DNA of 64,000 bases, from assembly GCF_051622035.1 (NCBI RefSeq), contig NC_135359.1:18313501-18377500 (forward strand), given 5' to 3'. The translations under genes were made by a program, and so were the position numbers. This DNA is from Arctopsyche grandis (Eukaryota > Arthropoda > Insecta > Trichoptera > Hydropsychidae). Positions 37,703-47,600 of the stretch are shown here, piece by piece. The notes below the pieces were generated by a model. It was not told the origin of the DNA. It saw only the letters and a program-made list of their open reading frames with translations, and searched no databases. The number at the start of each line of letters is the position of its first letter. Position 1 is the stretch's first letter.

Positions 37703-38521
37703 AGGTCTGTTCATACCTAGTCAGCACGTACCGACTTCAGCAGGTATCCGGCCGTACGAAAAGTATTCTTTGGTACATTTTGTATGGGTATATTCATACC
37801 AACCGTCACGTTTACGCCACGGCAGGCTTACAGCAGTACCCGACATTTCCTGTTCATACCTTACAGCAACATCCGTCAACGTATCGTATCCGTTTTTTGG
37901 CCATCGTGGAAATATACACGCGAATTACGTGCCATGAATCTGCCGCTTTGCTGTTTTGGACTAATTATCGATAGTGACAGTTTACAGCTGTTCAATCTTT
38001 CGACATGGTTTTGGCGCAAATATTTAAAAAAAAATTAAATTTTTTACGGAAATATTTAAAAAAATTTTGTCCATCATCCACAAGCTCCTTATACAGTGTC
38101 CAAAACTCTCCTTCGGTTTTTCTATTTTTTAACATGGGATGCACATCAAAGCGCCTCTGTGCTTTTTTATTGCCTTCTTGAGCTTCTTCTTCCAACAAAA
38201 ACGCGATTATACATAATTTTTCGTTCGATAAACGCCGAAACATTTTTTCTGACTTGTATTCTGACGTGTAGCTACGAATGCACGTGTATGCATTCATATT
38301 GTAAGTACTCGACAATACGACGTAAGCAATATTGCGCTGTATCGTCATGGCCTGTAACGTATAAGTAATCCGATTTTGCCTTGCACTAGGCCAAAGTGAT
38401 GTAAGCGTGACGTGACCGCGACGTGTAGGTAGATATGAATAGAAATGTAATAAAATGACATATTTTAAACGGAGTCGTGCTCTGCTGAAGCCGTGCAGTG
38501 CTGTTAAGTATGAACAGACCT
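37703..38521 (-). mobile_element. PIF/Harbinger-type DNA transposon, truncated
   Basis: 819 bp with terminal inverted repeats AGGTCTGTTCATAC... and ...GTATGAACAGACCT and a 3-bp TTA target duplication (37700-37702, 38522-38524), the TWA duplication of PIF/Harbinger. The empty-site sequence CACGGTTTATACTGGTC is present at 38852-38868 in the neighbouring duplicate block. It keeps only an N-terminal transposase fragment on the minus strand. A separate right-end fragment lies at about 39682-39707. Confidence 0.9.
37992..38243 (-). pseudogene. PIF/Harbinger transposase N-terminal fragment
   Basis: About 83 residues, beginning MFRRLSNEKLCIIAFLLEEE and containing RRFDVHPMLKNRKTEGEFW and TLYKELVDDGQNFFKYFR. 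The W/FxVHPxxxxRxxxGEFxxLxxEL...FFxYFR pattern is the N-terminal signature of Harbinger transposases. The DDE catalytic part is absent, so the frame is a remnant in a non-autonomous element. Confidence 0.75.
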
Positions 38522-38599
38522 TTATACTGGTCTCCCTTTTGGCGCATGCAAAATACATGGCGCATGCACACTTTCTCTCAGTAGGTAGTTAGCTTCTAA

Positions 38600-38810
38600 G
38601 TAGGAAAGGTCGATTGCGGAGATCTTGTCGATAGATATGCGGAGATCTTGTCGTCACTAACTGAGGGGTGCGGAGGGTTTAACTAGCGGGGAAGTGAAAA
38701 AAACGCCGACCGCTGCGTCGTTGGGAAAAAACCTTTTTTTTCCGAACTTCCCCGCTAGTTAAACCCCCCGCACCCCTCAGTTAGTGACGACAAGATCTCC
38801 GACCAAAATC
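38600..38810. repeat. Foldback (inverted repeat), copy 1
   Basis: Left arm CTAACTGAGGGGTGCGGAGG and TTTAACTAGCGGGGAAGT; right arm ACTTCCCCGCTAGTTAAACC and CCCGCACCCCTCAGTTAG. The spacer carries CGCCGACCGCTGCGTCGTTG. Could form a long hairpin. No clear target duplication. Confidence 0.8.
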
Positions 38811-38911
38811 ACGCGTCAGGGCCATAGATGTATAATACATAGATCCGCCCTCACGGTTTATACTGGTCTCCCTTTTGGCGCATGCAAAATACATGGTCAC
38901 TTTTCTCTCGG

Positions 38912-38934
38912 TAGGTTAGGTTAGGTTAGGTTAG
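38912..38934 (+). repeat. Short (TTAGG)n run
   Basis: Four to five units of the canonical insect telomere repeat, present in block copy 2 (GGTAGGTTAGG...) but not at the matching point of copy 1 (CAGTAGGTAGTTAGC). An internal microsatellite, not a telomere end. Confidence 0.85.
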
Positions 38935-38979
38935 TAGCTTAGTAGTAGTAGTAGTTAGTAGCTTCTAAGTAGGAAAGGT

Positions 38980-39155
38980 CGATAGATATGCGGAGATCTT
39001 TTCATCTTGTCGTCACTAAATGAGGGGTGCGGAGGGTTTGACTAGCGGGGAAGTGAAAAAAACGCCGACCGCTGCGTCGTAGGGAAGAAAACCTTTTTTT
39101 CCCAACTTCCCCGCTAGTTAACCCCCCGCACCCCTCAGTTAGTGGCGACATGATC
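38980..39155. repeat. Foldback (inverted repeat), copy 2
   Basis: Second copy of 38600-38810, with arms TAAATGAGGGGTGCGGAGGG and CCCCGCACCCCTCAGTTAG. A few substitutions separate the two copies. Confidence 0.8.
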
Positions 39156-39233
39156 TCCAACGAAATTTGTTGTAATGCCATATCTAGTCGATTCTAGATC
39201 TATGGTCAGGGCCCATCTATGTGTATTATATAT

Positions 39234-39631
39234 GGGTCTACGTGACTTGACAGAATGTTAAATTACAGAAAACGCAAATATCGGAAGGCAAAGATCGAAA
39301 ATCGAAAGATCTTAAGTCGAAAGATCAAAAAAAAATGGTGCATGGTAAACGGTACATACTCGCTTAATTTGCGCGAGCAGGATACAACAGGAACAAGAGG
39401 AACATGCTTTTCCTCTCGTATTCTGCGCGCGCACATTAACACGGGAGGAAAAGCATGTTCCTCTTGTTCCTGTTGTATCCTGCTCGCGAAAATTAAGTGA
39501 GTATGTACCGTTTACCATGCACCATTTTTTTTTTTTTTGATCTTTCGACTTAAGATCTTTCGATTTTCGATGTTTGCATTCTGATATTTGCGTTTTCTGT
39601 AATTTAAAATTCTGTCAAATCACGGAGACCG
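39234..39631. mobile_element. Foldback MITE (Mutator-type), copy C
   Basis: 398 bp, ends GGGTCTACGTGACTTGACAG and CTGTCAAATCACGGAGACCG, flanked by a perfect 9-bp duplication ATTATATAT (39225-39233, 39632-39640). The internal arms are the same as in 29010-29381 and 62360-62732 (CGCAAATATCGGAAGGCAAA, GGTAAACGGTACATACTC). The outer arm CAGAATGTTAAATTACAGAA replaces the CACGGGCCCGAA version and is shared with the right end of 62360-62732. Confidence 0.9.
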
Positions 39632-39749
39632 ATTATATATCTATGTCTGGCACCCAAAAACTCCTAAACACCTGAAAACGTGTAGTGCTGTTATGTGTGA
39701 ACAGACCTTGATACTGTTAGTAATTTAACTGTTTCGAAGGGTAATTGGA

Positions 39750-39925
39750 CTATTCGTCACATTGTGGTGGTCACAAAGACAATTTTTGCCATGAAAATCG
39801 CGAATACACAATATTTGGCACTCAAGTTATTGTTAGTATGATGGACTTTTCGGCTGCCAGATGTTCCGCTATAGAGATTTTAGTGACTTTGTGACGAGTG
39901 CATAGTGACCAGTAATCACCGAACC
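39750..39925. mobile_element. Palindromic MITE, GGTTCGGTGATTA family, copy 3
   Basis: ATGAAAATCGCGAATACACA and TGCCAGATGTTCCGCTATAG pair in inverted orientation, and it ends CAGTAATCACCGAACC. It lies about 160 bp before the Rrp6 start codon. Confidence 0.55.
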
Positions 39926-40086
39926 GTTTCGAAGACCCCAATCAGACAATTGACAAATTACTGAATGTAGCATGTTTACATTTTAGGTTGATGGCAACAC
40001 TGGTCGAGCATGGCCGCTGTCACAGTGGTCGTGCTGTCAGAGGTTAAGTCGCGCCGTTGACGTTTACCTTGACGTTTACATTGACG

Positions 40087-42237
40087 ATGGGCGACCAGAA
40101 TAGCGATCAGGCCGAAGCTACGACAGCGGCCACCTCATGGGCGAGTGCAGGATGTCGAGCTGTCGCGGTTGTCGCGGCCGCAGCCAACAAAGCTCAACCT
40201 CCTGCAGGACATTGGGATCAGAACAACCGAGACCGGAAACCTCACGGCTACCGTGCCGTAGCAGTTCGCCTAAGACGTCGCAACCATTCCTTACTACAAA
40301 GACTAGCCACCGGTCCACTTCATTCTCTCGATCACTTGGATGCGGCCAACGACATGCTGCTGGCCCGGCTGGAAATAGCTCTAGCTCGTATGGAAGGACG
40401 ACCGGCACCTCAACCCTTACCCCAGTCACAGCCCCAAATCCAAACTTCACAACCGCAACAAGCCAGGCCAGTGATTCTTCGACCCCAACTTCTTTTCCGG
40501 AAACCCGTCGACAACACGCGTACACCATGGAAGCCCCAGCTCGCTTTCAAACACAACAAGATTGCCTCCGCCAACGATGCATCCTATCTCGACGAATATC
40601 GACACCCGTATGCCCCAGAATTGCACTCGTACAATCCTCCACCGGAATTCTTGCGTCCTCAACTCACTACGAATATACGTTACAAATCATTCGCTGAGAC
40701 TCCATACGAATTCATCGACACTGAGGCCCAACTGAACGATCTTTTACGCCGTCTAGAAACTGCCACCGAGATCGCCGTCGACTTGGAACATCACTCGTAT
40801 CGTTCCTTTCAAGGATTCACCTGCTTGATACAAATCAGTACAGACCTCGGTGAAGATTTTATCATAGATGCTCTCGCACTCCGAGATCACTTACACGCAC
40901 TCAATGCGGCATTCACCGACCCCAATATACTAAAAGTATTCCATGGAGCCGAGTGCGACATTGTTTGGCTTCAACGAGACTTCGGTGTATATGTCGTTGG
41001 CCTCTTTGACACTCACAAAGCTACTATCGAATTAGATTTTCCTAACAAATCTCTCCAGAATCTACTTTTAAAATACTGCAAAGTAAATACAAACAAAAGT
41101 TTGCGATTGGCTGATTGGAGAGTGCGACCGCTATCGCCAGAACTTATTGAATATGCTAGGAGTGATACTCATTATCTCCTATTCATATGGCGTCAATTGC
41201 GCCAAGAGCTACTCAAAATGGGTAAGGGCTCGCCAGATCGCCTGTTATCTGCCTTTCAACAGAGTAAACTTGTCAGTCTGAAATTATATGTCAAGCCGAC
41301 ACTGGATGAAAGTTATGCATATGAATTGAGTAGAAAGTCAAAAAAGAATTTTGACGCCAAACAAATGCAAGCTTTAGAATCGTTGCTCGCTTGGAGAGAT
41401 GAAATTGCCAGGGAAGAAGATGAAAGTATTGGATATGTTTTACCGAACCACATGCTGTTACATATTGCCAGTGAATTACCCAAAGAGACGCCTGGAATTC
41501 TCGCATGCTGCTGCCCTCCACCTCCACTCGTTTTACATCATCTTAATTTCATACACCAATTAGTAAACTCAGCTCGTGTCAAACCAGTTACTAACCCGAA
41601 ACCCAAAATAGCGATAGAAGAAGTAGTGAAACCGGTGACATCAATTCACATATATAATCACCAGTCGTTGGGAAATTATAGTGAAAACTCAAACACATTG
41701 TCTACTCTCAAAAAATTAAGGCAACTATACAATCTTCCTAATAAGTCCATATTATCAGGTCATGAAGTCGAACAAAGTGAACCAGTTAAAATGGGGAAGT
41801 CCTTCAATTTCGTGCCCCCCTTCCATAGACGGATTTTGGTGAAGAAATATAACCAATTCCTCCACATGAAAGATGAACCTGAAGCAAATACCGAAAATAC
41901 GTCAAAAGACCCATTACCAAATGGAAATATAAATAATAATTCCAACGCACCTTCAGGGAAAATAATAAATCCTGAAACAAACATCCCACCGATAGACACT
42001 AGTATGACACACGATTCTAGGATACTCTTCACCAAAGTAACTAAGACTAAACATAATACCAGTGTGGACACAGATGAAATTCCTGCAAAAAAATCTAGAC
42101 TTGCTGATCCTGAAGAAAATAATTTTAAAACATTTGATTATAAATCATTCGATTACAATACTTTCAACAAAGAAGATTCTAAACGTAATAAGAAGTATAA
42201 AAATAATAAAAATAAAAAGAATAAAAATAGACAATGA
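40087..42237 (+). CDS. Rrp6: Exosome component 10 / Rrp6 3'-5' exoribonuclease
   Basis: Single-exon gene of 716 residues; the start is the first ATG (40087), after a TTGACGTTTAC direct repeat. Rrp6 is the nuclear exosome-associated DEDD-Y exonuclease for rRNA/snoRNA trimming and RNA surveillance. Motifs: DLEHHSYRSFQGFTCLIQIS (D232, E234), KVFHGAECDIVWLQRDFG (D291), ADWRVRPL and YARSDTHYLL (Y356, D360), so all five catalytic residues are present. An HRDC domain follows at about residues 420-500 (MQALESLLAWRDEIAREEDE, YVLPNHMLLHIASELPKE). The N-terminal PMC2NT-like region is reduced (LDHLDAANDMLLARLEIA) and followed by a Gln/Pro-rich linker. The tail is basic and Asn/Lys-rich, fitting nuclear localisation. 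It converges on SRA1. No introns were seen. Confidence 0.95.
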   Translation: MGDQNSDQAEATTAATSWASAGCRAVAVVAAAANKAQPPAGHWDQNNRDRKPHGYRAVAVRLRRRNHSLLQRLATGPLHSLDHLDAANDMLLARLEIALARMEGRPAPQPLPQSQPQIQTSQPQQARPVILRPQLLFRKPVDNTRTPWKPQLAFKHNKIASANDASYLDEYRHPYAPELHSYNPPPEFLRPQLTTNIRYKSFAETPYEFIDTEAQLNDLLRRLETATEIAVDLEHHSYRSFQGFTCLIQISTDLGEDFIIDALALRDHLHALNAAFTDPNILKVFHGAECDIVWLQRDFGVYVVGLFDTHKATIELDFPNKSLQNLLLKYCKVNTNKSLRLADWRVRPLSPELIEYARSDTHYLLFIWRQLRQELLKMGKGSPDRLLSAFQQSKLVSLKLYVKPTLDESYAYELSRKSKKNFDAKQMQALESLLAWRDEIAREEDESIGYVLPNHMLLHIASELPKETPGILACCCPPPPLVLHHLNFIHQLVNSARVKPVTNPKPKIAIEEVVKPVTSIHIYNHQSLGNYSENSNTLSTLKKLRQLYNLPNKSILSGHEVEQSEPVKMGKSFNFVPPFHRRILVKKYNQFLHMKDEPEANTENTSKDPLPNGNINNNSNAPSGKIINPETNIPPIDTSMTHDSRILFTKVTKTKHNTSVDTDEIPAKKSRLADPEENNFKTFDYKSFDYNTFNKEDSKRNKKYKNNKNKKNKNRQ

Positions 42238-42290
42238 AATGAAATAATCCACATTCTTACTGTATTGATTCAATTTTATTATTTTTAAAA

Positions 42291-42296
42291 AATAAA
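42291..42296 (+). promoter_or_regulatory. Polyadenylation signal of Rrp6
   Basis: AATAAA 53 bases after the stop, in the 300-bp gap shared with the SRA1 3' end. Confidence 0.5.
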
Positions 42297-42537
42297 CATC
42301 AATTTTTTTTATATCTGCTTTTTTCTCACTTATTTATTAAGAATCAAAATTATATGAAATCTAATGACTTCATATGTATATAGCTATTTTTAATTAAAAT
42401 ATATTCAATATTTTTATTAAAAATACCTGGTGAACAATAAATAGTTCACCAGGTTTATATTATACAGAAACAATATTCGAAAATTATATATTTTATTATA
42501 GTACATAGAAAAGTTGACTTAAATACATTATAACTGT

Positions 42538-43396
42538 TCAACTCGACTCGACATCAATTTTAAGTAACTCACTTTTTGCATTATAATGAAAAATAAGTTG
42601 TTTTACGGCAACCATCCAGGGACTCACACTACTTATATGGTCAACCATCAACGATTTATGTATGTCATCGGCATGCTTGGTATCGAATGCCCGCAATGCT
42701 AAAAGAATCGATCAGATTGGATTATTGGTTTAAGAATTACATGAAATCACATAAAAATAAATTAAGTTTACCTTTAGCGATTTGAAAGGTTTTTGACTGA
42801 ACTTCTTCGTTCAGTTTCCCTTCCTTCCACATGGATTCCATTATACTTAAACGTTTCTGTATGTCAATTGCTTTTTTACCTAATTCTGGACTAGAGTCGA
42901 CCAATTCTTTAAAGATGTCGATCGTTTCTTTAAAATCGTGCGGTGATTCATTATCTTCTATTGTTTCCTGGTGACTTGGGTTTAACTCGACATTTGGATT
43001 TGCTTTTTGAGGTGTTACGACATGAGGTGGTTGAGATAGTGGTGGTTTGATTTCAGTTGAAACAGGAGTTGAATTAATCGAAAACGGAACTCGTTTGTTT
43101 AACAAATTTCGAGGTTTTGCTGGCGCGGCTTCTGCGTTGTATGTGAACATTGGTGGATCATTCCAACCAGGATCGTATTTTCCTAAATAAGATAACATTA
43201 AATCTCAATAAGATGACATGAATATGAAAACAAGATCTAAATATAATTCTTAGTATTAGTACAGTCCACAAAAATGTGTTTAAAAACTGGTTTAATCCAA
43301 TAACAATAACACACAATATTAAATTAAAATGTATGACAGTTTATAAAGTTCAAATAAAAATATAACAAAATAAATCACTTTACCTGGACTAGACAT
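42538..43396 (-). CDS. SRA1: Steroid receptor RNA activator protein (SRA1 family)
   Basis: Three exons on the minus strand: 43396-43384 (MSSP), 43182-42772 and 42698-42538; GT-AG junctions, one frame, 194 residues. The N-terminal [16 protein letters not shown] is the SRA1 signature, followed by a Pro/Ser-rich linker and a helical C-terminal domain ([20 protein letters not shown] ... [28 protein letters not shown]). The family acts as transcriptional co-regulators in vertebrates; insect roles are poorly known. The first exon supplies only 13 coding bases, so an ORF starting at the intronic ATG (MLSYLGKYD) would be wrong. The gene is tail-to-tail with Rrp6 (300 bp between stops) and divergent from the HMG20A-like gene. 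Confidence 0.9.
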
Positions 43397-43698
43397 TTTA
43401 AGTTGATCTATAAATATTTAAATGTCTACGTCAGTCTGACAGCTGTCACTGTCACCAGTTTAGATTGCCAGAAATAAATTCTATATTGTGTCTCCAGCGT
43501 GGCACTTTCTCTTATTACTCTGCTTTGTACAATTTTTTGTATTGATTTAAAAAACCATTTGTAATGATTTCGTACTATATCTGAAATATTTAAAATAAAT
43601 TTGATGCACTCTAAAATTTATCATTTTCGTTAATTCTTCACTATTGGATTAAAACCAATTCTATATGCTTTCTTTTTGTTTGTCTTGAACGATATTTT

Positions 43699-43890
43699 GG
43701 TTCGGTGATTACTAGTCAAATGTGAACCGGTCACAGGACAACTGGTCGCTCTAGATCGGTCACTCGTGATCATCCGTCACGCTAAAACTGGTCACGAGAA
43801 AACCGGTCACACACTAAAACTGGTCACGAAAAAACCGGTCACACACTAAAACTGGTCACACCCAAAAATTTTAAATTGGTCACACAAACA
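43699..43890. mobile_element. Half copy of the GGTCAC-rich foldback element
   Basis: GGTTCGGTGATTACTAGTCA, AATGTGAACCGGTCACAGGA and CAACTGGTCGCTCTAGATCG match one arm of 62934-63194, then ACTAAAACTGGTCAC units repeat in tandem. Shares the GGTTCGGTGATTA terminus with the palindromic MITEs. It lies in the SRA1/HMG20A divergent promoter interval. Confidence 0.7.
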
Positions 43891-44686
43891 AAAATATTCG
43901 CAAATACTTTTTATTTACGAAATTTTTATTATTATCGACTAGACATATGTTCGAGCCAAAAGCCCTCGTTGCCGTGGCCGTGGCCGTTGTTTGTGGTCTT
44001 CGCGAGGAGTTCGCGGGCATCTCATCAGAGTCAGCTCATCCGACGCTCGCATCCGCATCCAAGAAGGTTGGCAATCGCTTTTGCGTTCATTTCACTTTGA
44101 CAGTTCGAATCTCAAATCATAGCTTAATAATCTTAATTCACCGCGGCGGTAAATGTACCGCGGGAAGTATTAAAATGAGTAAGACACGGAGGTACCATCT
44201 CCCCCAAATTTTTCAATGCGGTAATTGAGGGAGTTTTTAGGAACTTGGAATAGGATACAGTAGTTTTAAAATATTAATAAATAAGAGGCAGCAAAAATAT
44301 ATAGTGAAGAGTCGCCCAACTTCTCAAGTACCTGGGGAGCGTTGGAAACGTGAGACACGACACGTTTGCGTTTTATAATTTTTTATTTGGTTACATTATT
44401 TTTATTTTTTCTTTACGCCAATTTTTGCCACCCCTCTAATCTGCTGCCCTTGGGCAAATATCCCGTTTGCCACCCCCTAGATCTAGGCCTGCCTGGCAAT
44501 ATGGCCAAAGTAACAAAAGCTTTGTGCACAAAAATATACGCGTGTGGGAGCAAAAGCAGTCTATTGGCAAATCTTATTTTTTTTTGCGGTTGCAACATTT
44601 TTGATTTAGACCAAATATGTCAATTGGCGTTCGCGCCGGTAGCGGATGGGTGAAGTTGTGAGCGTTTAACGCTAGGGATTATTAAA
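43891..44686. other. Upstream region of the HMG20A-like gene
   Basis: GC-richer than the surroundings. Open frames (e.g. 43947-44228) are probably not coding. Near the start codon there is AATATGGCCAAAGT, a palindrome CCTAGATCTAGG, and TTGCAACATTTTTG. No TATA box is obvious. This is the likely promoter/5' UTR. Confidence 0.35.
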
Positions 44687-47600
44687 ATGGAGCCTACGGA
44701 AATTAATGAGGCAATTCCGGCTCAACCGTTGCAGCAACAACAACCCTCGCTTCAGCAACAACCATTGATACAACAACCGCTACACCAACTTCAACCACCG
44801 CATCAACAATCGCCTCACTCACAACAAACGCCGCATCAACCACAGCCACAACCCCAACCACAACCCCAACCCCAACCCCAACCACAACCATCAAACCAGC
44901 AACCACCACCGGCAGAAATTGCACCGAAAACCCGAAATAAAAAAAGGAAAACTAAAGCGCCCAGAGATACTACGGCACCCAGACAACCTCTTACAGGTAT
45001 TGTTTCTAAATAGGACCAAACAAGTTTTATTTTCATGCTATAGTCAAAAAATTTCATACAATCAAGTATCATACTATCCCATCAAACTAGTTGCATATAT
45101 CAAGAATACTTATGTATATAAATCAGAACTTGGCGCATTTCTACTTAACCGTTTTCCCGCGGTCGTCTTCTATGGAAGCTTTGGACGACAAGCCTGTAGC
45201 GCGGCTGTCTTCCATAAAAGTTCTGAATTTTGCAGGGGATTTTGAGGCTTATATGCGCCTATTTCAACTGTTTTAAGGTTCAAAATTGGTTGAATATATT
45301 ACTGAGTTGAAGGCCATATATTCAATTTGCTAAAAATGAATATATACCAGTCAAAAATTAGTTTTTTGTGGAACCATACTGAAACCTCGTTTATGTGACG
45401 TCACGTCTTCATACAATTATGAAGGATGATTATTTGACAATTAATCCAAAACTACGAGATATCTTATGTCTTTTATTGTTTAAAATAATACTTTGTGTTA
45501 ATTAACATATCTGGTTACTTGAGTAAATATTAAAATCTGTATTTAAGGTCGAAAACTCGATTGCCAAATTCGCGAAAAAGGTGCCTCGTACAGGGTTTGT
45601 TCGCTATATTTATTGCCGCGGGCAAAGGGTTAAGTACATTTAGAAATTTCACAAAATCTCAATGATGTATCGATTAATTAGATTTTCTTATTTATTTCTA
45701 CAAAAAATGTGAACGAGTTCAATATGATTAGACAGATATCAGAAGAATTGAAAAATCTGGCACAGATCGTACGTTATTTTAATGTTTTTTATATGTTATA
45801 TATATATTTTTTTTGATTTTAGGCTATGTAAGATATTTGAATGAACGTCGTGAAACTTTGCGTCAAGCTAATCCACGTTTAGGATTCGCCGAAGTAACAA
45901 GACGCTTAGCTAGCGAATGGGGACGCTTGCCAGCTGAAGAAAAACAACAGTATTTAGATGCAGCAGAACAAGATAGGGAAAGGTAAAATAAATAATTACA
46001 TATACGTATTCATATTGTCATTTTTTTTTAACGAAATGCTGGTTTTAACATGGACGGTTTGTTTTTGTATTCAGATATAGTCGAGAATGGTCAGCATATA
46101 AGGAGACAGACGCATACAAGACTTTTCGACAACAACAACTTGAAAGAAAAGAAGCAGCTGTGGTGACAGGTGGTCCTCCACCACCAAAAAAACCTCGAAC
46201 AGCTTCTGTTACACAACACACAAATAAAGCTGAAAAATTAGGTTCATATTTTTATAATTGTTAATATAAAAGTTTTTTTATATTATGTCTAATTTTTTTG
46301 ATAATTTATATAGGTGATGGTGCTGCAAATGTAAATGGTGGTGCTATAATAACTTCGCAACCAATTATTCATGCTGGTTCTGTAACCAATGTAACCAGAC
46401 CCAAATCAGCTGTTACTCCATCTGTAATTATTTTTATTTTTCTCCTACTATTCAATATACATTCTTGAACTTGTTCAAAATTAATTTCGCTTGTTCCAGT
46501 CTACAATTGCTTCCCCTACAAATAGAATGGATGGTTGTCACAGGGAAATTGACATTCCAATTTTCACGGAGCAATTTTTACAACACAATAAATTAAGAGA
46601 AACCGAGCTGCGTCAACTTCGGAAAGCCAATACAGACTACGAACAACAGGTTTATTTTTAATTGACTCAATTGTATTGAAATTTTGAGCATTGAATAATT
46701 TCCTTATTTTCAATCATTTCATAGAATGCAATATTACAAAAGCATATAGAGAATATGCGCACTGCAGTGGATCGAACAAAAAACGAAACATCAATTCAGG
46801 TCGCTCGTACTTCGGCTCTTCATTCACATTTCAATTTCTTGGTAGAGAGACTTGTAGCGGCTTTCGGAACAGTAGCTTTACCAGGTCTGCTTATTTCTCA
46901 ATTATCATCTATATAATAATAATATAATTCTGTTTACAACAGCGGTTTCCAAACTTTATGCTACTATGCCTCCCTAAAAAAATTTTTTTTCTGCGCCTCA
47001 CTACCTTTTATTTTTTAATAGATATAATAATATAGACACGTTTTAAATAATAAACCTTTATTTAAAAATAAAATACTGAACTCTACAATAGACAGAATAA
47101 TAAAAAGGTTTTGCTATAACATAAATTTATACGAACACGTACATATATTTATTTTTATATTAAATTACTAATTAAACTACATCTAACACATCAAAAATGA
47201 ATGCGAAGAATGTTGTTGTTTATTGGCACAAAGCTTATTAAATCTTGGGGGCAATATGGAGAGTGCCACTCGTAACTCCTTTTCGACTATTAACCTGGCT
47301 CGATATTTGGTTTTCATTGCAGCTAGTGCCGAAAAGCCCGTTTCGCATAAATAAGACGTTACGAACGGTAGCAGCACTTGCATTTCTTTCCAATACAAAG
47401 ATTCATACTCTCCACTAGGATTCATCCAAAATTTAATTATGGTTTCATTTTGAAACTTTTGTTTTAGTGAGCTATCGCATGATAATTCTATCAATTTTTA
47501 TTTTTCGATGGTTGTCAGCTCGAATTCGTCATCTTCATTATAGTTAAATTGATTCTGTATTCACAAAAACTTTGAGAAATCAAGGTCTTTGAAATAATTA

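Larger units (their letters stand above)
37664..39210. repeat. Tandem duplication of an about 340-bp block, one copy carrying a Harbinger insertion
   Basis: The block starts CCATAGATGTATAATACATA and contains GATCCGCCCTCACGGTTTA, TACTGGTCTCCCTTTTGGCG, CTTCTAAGTAGGAAAGGTCG and a foldback with AACTAGCGGGGAAGTG. Copy 1 is 37664-37702 plus 38525-38821; copy 2 is 38822-39205. Copy 2 lacks the 819-bp Harbinger but gained a TTAGG run. Confidence 0.8.

Noticed and set aside
40118-40697. 136-aa minus and 186-aa plus ORFs at the start of Rrp6
   Set aside because: Shadow frames of the GC-rich Rrp6 coding sequence; no conserved motif.
42737-43198. SRA1 reading frame starting MLSYLGKYD
   Set aside because: The first three codons are intron; a spliced 13-base first exon (MSSP) gives the conserved SRA1 start.
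43947-44228. 93-aa ORF with Val/Ala-rich start upstream of the HMG20A-like gene
   Set aside because: No domain and it overlaps a second frame. It lies in the likely promoter/5' UTR, and the first part looks signal-like only by composition.
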